Assembly: GCF_016920785.2 (NCBI RefSeq)
Contig: NW_024609835.1
Span: 178,247,109-178,311,108 of the forward strand
Direction: 5' to 3'
DNA length: 64,000 nt
DNA from: Ixodes scapularis
Lineage: Eukaryota; Arthropoda; Arachnida; Ixodida; Ixodidae
In this document: positions 59,793-64,000 of the stretch, in pieces
How the letters are laid out: every line of letters begins with the position of its first letter
Numbering within the stretch: position 1 is the stretch's first letter
The notes under the pieces: generated by a model
The model's input: only the letters and a program-made list of their open reading frames with translations
Told to the model about the DNA's origin: nothing
The model's database searches: none
Translations under genes and position numbers: made by a program

Positions 59793-59808
59793 CCCCCCCC
59801 CCCCCCCC
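59793..59808 (+). repeat. Poly-C tract of 16
   Basis: Sixteen C just beyond the 3' end of the Penelope-like element. Confidence 0.9.
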
Positions 59809-59837
59809 ACCCGTAGCCAATTGCTCTCGCTGTTCAT

Positions 59838-60990
59838 ATTAAAAATAGCGCAAAAGAGACGCGACAAAAAGACGAAGAAGCACACAGGACAAGCGCTATC
59901 ACAAGTTCTACAATGCCCCGGTAAGTGGGAACCGTAATTGTCGCCAAGAGAAGCCGCATGCTCTCGAAGCAACGTCCCGTCTGCTCTATGTAAACACGAC
60001 CACACGTTAAAGGAATCCTGTATACCCCCTCAGTGGCACAAGGCACAAATTTTGTCACGTGTTTCTTGCTACAAACAGGTTTCTTCACTTTCGGCCCGCT
60101 CACCATAGCGCACAATTTTGACAATCTGCACGGGGCAGTGAAGACAACGTCCACGTCGAACTTTGATGCTATCCTTTTCAGATTCTGCGACACCTTATGA
60201 ATGTAAGGTAGCACTACAAAATTCTTTGGTTTCCTCTTAGGTACAACGGAAGAGCATTTCAACTTCTTCAGAAGGGATTCCGCAACTCCCTGGATTAAAA
60301 CCGAGGGAAACCCGGAGTGTTCCAAGCGAAGTGTCTGGAGGTCAAAACTGTCACTAACTACATGCGGACAGGACTTCAACAGAGCCGACCGGAGGCAGAG
60401 CGATGCGATGCCCCTCTTTATCAATTTAGAGTGGGCTGAGTCAAAGGCTAACAGGGCCTTTTTTGTGCGTCGCCTGTACATCCAGCGCACATGGTCAAGG
60501 GAGTTAAAAGCGCACATGGTCAAGGGAGCAATGACAGCTCTCGCTGTCAATGCACGTGCATCGGCCGCTCTGCCTTCTCCTTCTTTCCTTTTCCCCTTCT
60601 TTTCGAACCGATATCTCTGTCGGTAGAATTGTGGTGGCTTCGAATAAATTTTGTTGTTAACTAAAGGTTTGTACATGCCTCTCTCTGTCCCCTGTTTGTC
60701 TATTGTTTTCTTCGCATTGATTATTAACCCAACACGCTCGTCAAATTCATACAACCAACCTTTCGGCAAATACGGCAATGGGTGGTTGACTTCAACAAAT
60801 AATGCTGCTAGAGTGCGCTACCCCTCCATAACTGAACAGTGCTGCTAGTTGGAGGAGTTGGTGCTGAATTTCAGGACGCGTGGTACCGCTCGAAGATAAA
60901 GGCAGCAGGAAGAGAACTGGACACCACTCTGCGCGCACGGTGGTGTCCACTTTTCGTTCTTTTGTCCTTTTTTTTGAGCGGTACTATGTA
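59838..60990 (-). mobile_element. Penelope-like element, truncated
   Basis: The coding relic at 59880-60510 (-) has the hallmark GIY-YIG domain after reverse-transcriptase-associated sequence. The segment 60840-60990 (- strand) resembles a Penelope leader, with TCTTCGAGCGGTACCACGCG, and contains a hairpin GTGGACACCAC / GTGGTGTCC. The 3' end at about 59840-59905 carries AGCGCTTGTCCTGTGTGCTT. I find no reverse transcriptase YADD core, so the element is internally or 5' deleted. Confidence 0.75.
59880..60778 (-). pseudogene. Penelope-like protein: linker and GIY-YIG endonuclease
   Basis: The - frame from 60778 is open for 314 codons. Its first ~80 residues (PKGWLYEFDERVGLIINAKK onward) are not recognisable. 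From about residue 95 it reads VRWMYRRRTKKALLAFDSAH, SKLIKRGIASLCLRSALLKS and LIQGVAESLLKKL, as in the thumb/linker of Penelope-like proteins. CRLSKLCAMV precedes GVYRIPLTCGRVYIEQTGRC, the GIY-YIG motif in GVY...VYI form. A frameshift at about 59990 moves LREHAASLGDNYGSHLPGHC into another frame. The enzyme would nick DNA for target-primed reverse transcription; this copy is dead. A CGCACATGGTCAAGGGAG duplication at 60486/60510 disrupts the linker. Confidence 0.85.
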
Positions 60991-61199
60991 GTCTAAACCC
61001 CTACATACGTTACCTGAATGAAGAGTAAATAAAAATCACTATTTAGATTTATTTGATTTAAATGACTGTAACGAGAGTAGTAACGTGTTATCCCTTCATA
61101 TATTTTTAACATTGCAGATTGTTTGATATATTCATGCAGTCACTGATAACAATGCGAAAGAAATAATTACTGTAAATTTAAATTATAGTCACAATTAAC
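60991..61199. other. AT-rich spacer
   Basis: AT-rich sequence between the Penelope-like element and the LINE endonuclease fragment; it may be decayed LINE. Nothing is recognised. Confidence 0.4.
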
Positions 61200-62040
61200 A
61201 ACCTTTTATTGATATAACCCTCATCAGACTAAGACAGAAAGGCTTTGTTCGTTTTTTGTGTCTGCTTTTTTTCCGTTAGCAAAAAAGTTTTTAACATTTA
61301 TATTTTCAAGTAAATCTACAGTTATCCATTGTTTCCGAATGCGTTTTTTTTTTCACTTTAATTAGTTTGTCAGGAAAATTACTTTTATATAGGTTTTTAA
61401 ACCGCTCAAGAGAAAAATCGTACGCCTCATCGGGATCGCTCTTTGAGAAAATATTATCGCAATTTGTATTTGCCTCACATACCGTGAACCTCTCCAAACC
61501 ATCTGGCGTACCACACTGGACTGGCGCAGAAGTAATTGGAACTTTGTTCTTTATGTTATTCACTTTGACCCACATAAAAATGAGAAGATGATCACTGAGG
61601 TCATAATTTATCATTCCATATAACATACAACTTTCCTCGTAATTTGTTATAATTAAATAAATCAAGGTTTTTGAGGTAACATTAACTTTGATTGGACAGT
61701 TCGGGGAATGTGTCGGAACTACAAGAACCATTTATAAATATTCAATTTTTGAACTCCCTTTTTGAAACAGCACTACTTAACATATTCACATTAAAATCAC
61801 TACCGCATATAATGTTCAGCTTGTTTTCATGTGCAAAATCAAAAAGAGTGCCCAGAAAATTAAAAAAGGGTACAAAGCGCCTGCAGGGGGGCGGTAAATG
61901 ACTGAAACAAAGTCGTTTTTGGTCCACAATGATAAAGCTGCGTAATCTTGGAAGGGTAATTGTAACTGTAAATAGCTACAATTCAGCCTCGTGTAAATGA
62001 AAATGTAATTTCTTACTTTTCTTTGCAACCTGTACACGTC
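61200..62040 (-). pseudogene. LINE ORF2 endonuclease fragment
   Basis: On - the frames give DFVSVIYRPPAG, LNIICGSDFNVNML, TLIYLIITNYEES and YDLSDHLLIFMWVKV. These are the core motifs of the apurinic/apyrimidinic-type endonuclease of LINEs: YRPP, GDFN (here GSDFN) and the catalytic SDH. It continues DEAYDFSLERFKNLYKSNFP into the linker to the reverse transcriptase, then decays near 61250. At least three frameshifts are needed. The GDFN Gly-Asp step is altered. The endonuclease would nick target DNA to prime reverse transcription. Confidence 0.88.
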
Positions 62041-62265
62041 TGGCCACTGGGCGTATCTTGGACAGTTCATTATGATATGCTCAACATCTTCCACGGGATG
62101 GCCAAACCTGTTGAATTTGGTAAAGAAAGCTGCCGGTGTACGCGATATCTAGTCCTAGGCGATTAATTAATGTCTCAATAGGTCTACTCAAGAAAGTATG
62201 AACTGGACACCGAAGGCATGGATCAATTAGGAGGAGTAGGCTACCGTGGTGCTCTTGAGCCACGT
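62035..62265 (-). pseudogene. C-terminal piece of a second LINE
   Basis: - strand frames read VHTFLSRPIETLINRLGLD, AYTGSFLYQIQQV and then, after a shift, VEDVEHIIMNCPRYAQWPDV. This follows the order of an I/R1/jockey-type LINE C-terminus, where a Cys/His 'C-C--VEDVEHI---CP-YA' region ends the protein. It runs directly into the endonuclease fragment of another LINE near 62040, so the junction is between the end of one element and the middle of another. It is 5'-truncated just after the RNase H region. Confidence 0.7.
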
Positions 62266-62269
62266 GTCA

Positions 62270-64000
62270 TGAGACATTCTGCTCGCATGCAACGAATGTA
62301 TCGCTTGGCATCGCTTTTTGTAAAAGGCGTGAGGTGGACGTTGAACACAGTGGTCTGTAAATTATTGCATTTCAACAAAAAGAAACATTACGAAAAAATA
62401 TATTCAGGATCACACTAAAGAGTCGCTAATACAAATATAGTCCAAAACACGAAAATATAGATACGTAAAGATCGAATTTATCAACACAGATCAGTTAGCT
62501 TAGCTACCAAGGAACGTGGCTCCCTTTTTCTTTGTAGCCGTTTACAGCTTACGTATGACTACACATAAATATGAATCGTTTTCATTGGGAGACGCTGAAG
62601 GTCTCTATCTAGTCCAGGGATAGTTTCTGAATAGAGACTGACGAGGTCCGGCTGTTGTGGAACCGAACCTTTAAATCGGGCTTTCCGTTTACAATTCGAT
62701 AAGTTTCTTCACTTAAAAGAGGGCAAAACCAAAGCTAATTTTCAATTAGCGAGTTTAAAGCAGCATTGACGTGTACCTAGCCAGCATGCTCACACGATCT
62801 ACAGGTCATAAGTGAAGATTTAAATCTTGTCCCATGTAGTGACACTTAATTTCTCGTGAATCAATTCCATATGACAGATCTATCCGTTACAGCAACAAAA
62901 ATATAACTCAGAAATATCTTTATTACATATAACTTTAGGCCTACACATGTAGTGTTGGTTATGAAATAATTTATTAAAACTTTATTGTGTAAAAAAATGT
63001 TTTTATTAACGCATCTCTATCACTTTAAAAAAAAGTTGGGGAGTACTTTTTTGCAAAACATTTCTATAATGGAAATCGCTTCAATATACGGAGAGAGCTC
63101 GGCAAATGGCGAGGCTGGAAGTATGTTTAGACCCGTCTGCTCCCAGGTCCTCTGCTGTAAAGTAGACGGTCCTGAATTCTTAGAGTGAATGAGTAAAAGG
63201 CTTCGCTTTATTACGTCCTGACAGTTGAGAGTTCGAGTGCGAGAACGAAGCGATTCGTTGAGTCAGTCAACGTATGCAAATGACGCAGAAAAAAACATTT
63301 TATTATTGCATTTTCAAAGTTAACAGAAACGCAACGAAGCATTAATGATAACGTCGATTCTTTTTATTTCTGTGTTTTTTTGTTTTGTTTTTTTACTTTG
63401 AAGATTTTTTTTATTTTCTCAACCAACAATCTAAAAACAAAATTGAGTAAAAAGATACAAACTTGTTTCAAATGAATTACAGCGTTTCCTTTGTACTATT
63501 CAATCTTCCGCATTACATGAAATAACAAACCCTATGTATGAACAAGTGTACGCGAAGTCTTCCTTCTATTACACTGTACTTTTATCCACGAGGCGTGAAA
63601 CGTTCTCTTCATCGCACCCGTATCCAGTTCTTCGTTCGTATAGTAATTGTATCGATCATCGCTCGCGAATGAATAAACATTCGGAGCAAAAGCAATTCGA
63701 TTCTTTAACGTCCAAGTCTCTGTCGAAAGGCAAACGAATCATGCTTAAAGTAAAACTGAACACGCGTGTGCAAAAGACGGTTCCTTTTAGAGGCCAGCAA
63801 TTCCGGTAAAGCAGCATTTGACATCCCGAGGGCTTGTGTAAACATAATCACATAAACGGCACAATCCAGCAAAAACAAAGTATAAGATTCCAGCAAATAT
63901 TCCGAACTGCCTGAACTCCGCTAGGAGCACAAAGAGCCCGCTCCGAAAGTCGGTTCGTTTTTTATTTGTTTTATTTGGAGACAAAATGAAGGGTAAGTGG
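62270..64000. other. No recognised feature
   Basis: AT-rich DNA with a T-rich run at 63361-63417. Frames of 60 to 90 codons are unrecognised. Confidence 0.4.

Noticed and set aside
61210..61240. CTGATGAG on - near the Penelope-like element, as a hammerhead ribozyme core
   Set aside because: Penelope-like elements can carry hammerheads, but no GAAA core follows at a suitable distance and no stems can be drawn.

Overview
This window looks like repeat-dominated nuclear DNA of an arthropod, most likely an ixodid tick or close relative. That is an inference from the mix of elements: a Penelope-like element with a GIY-YIG domain, a long Harbinger element, several hAT elements with exact 8-bp target-site duplications (TSDs), CR1/jockey-like LINE fragments, tRNA-derived SINEs ending in a GGCACGTAAAACCCC-type tail, CACGTGA minisatellites, and long (TA)n and poly-G tracts. 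There is no bacterial-style gene packing. I recognise no intact host gene. Almost every coding trace belongs to a transposable element (TE), and all are broken by stops or frameshifts.

Layout. 0-7 kb: a two-copy dispersed repeat, GT/poly-G satellites, two foldback elements and a short inverted repeat resembling Penelope-element ends. 7.2-13.9 kb: a decayed PIF/Harbinger element with long inverted termini, a Myb/SANT-like relic on + and a split HARBI1-like transposase relic on -, plus SINE copies. 14-27 kb: mostly unrecognised sequence with a SINE, a 20-bp-arm palindrome, a dispersed repeat and a decayed minisatellite. 27.4-38 kb: a nested TE stack. hAT C sits in a TA tract. hAT D splits a LINE tail. 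hAT E carries hAT F and a TA-flanked Ty3/gypsy scrap in which gag is on + and the integrase tail is on -. 39.9-40.2 kb: a CACGTG/TGACGTCA minisatellite. 41-44 kb: a piggyBac transposase relic cut by two MITEs, one of which has a second copy nearby. 49.2-52.0 kb: two complete hAT insertions (A and B) side by side, B being the same family as E. 53.2-54.6 kb: an inverted-repeat element of unknown superfamily. 58.6 kb: a foldback flanked by TA. 59.8-62.3 kb: a Penelope-like element followed by two abutting LINE fragments, all on -.

The genes do not form a pathway. The order of events can partly be read from TSDs: the LINE inserted before hAT D, the piggyBac copy before the TTA-targeting MITE, and hAT E before hAT F. 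The best candidates for undescribed biology are the composite hAT E, the regular CACGTG/CRE minisatellite, the set of nearly perfect short-loop palindromes, and the unclassified 1.4-kb element at 53.2 kb. All similarity statements come from reading translations and repeats by eye; no database search was possible.
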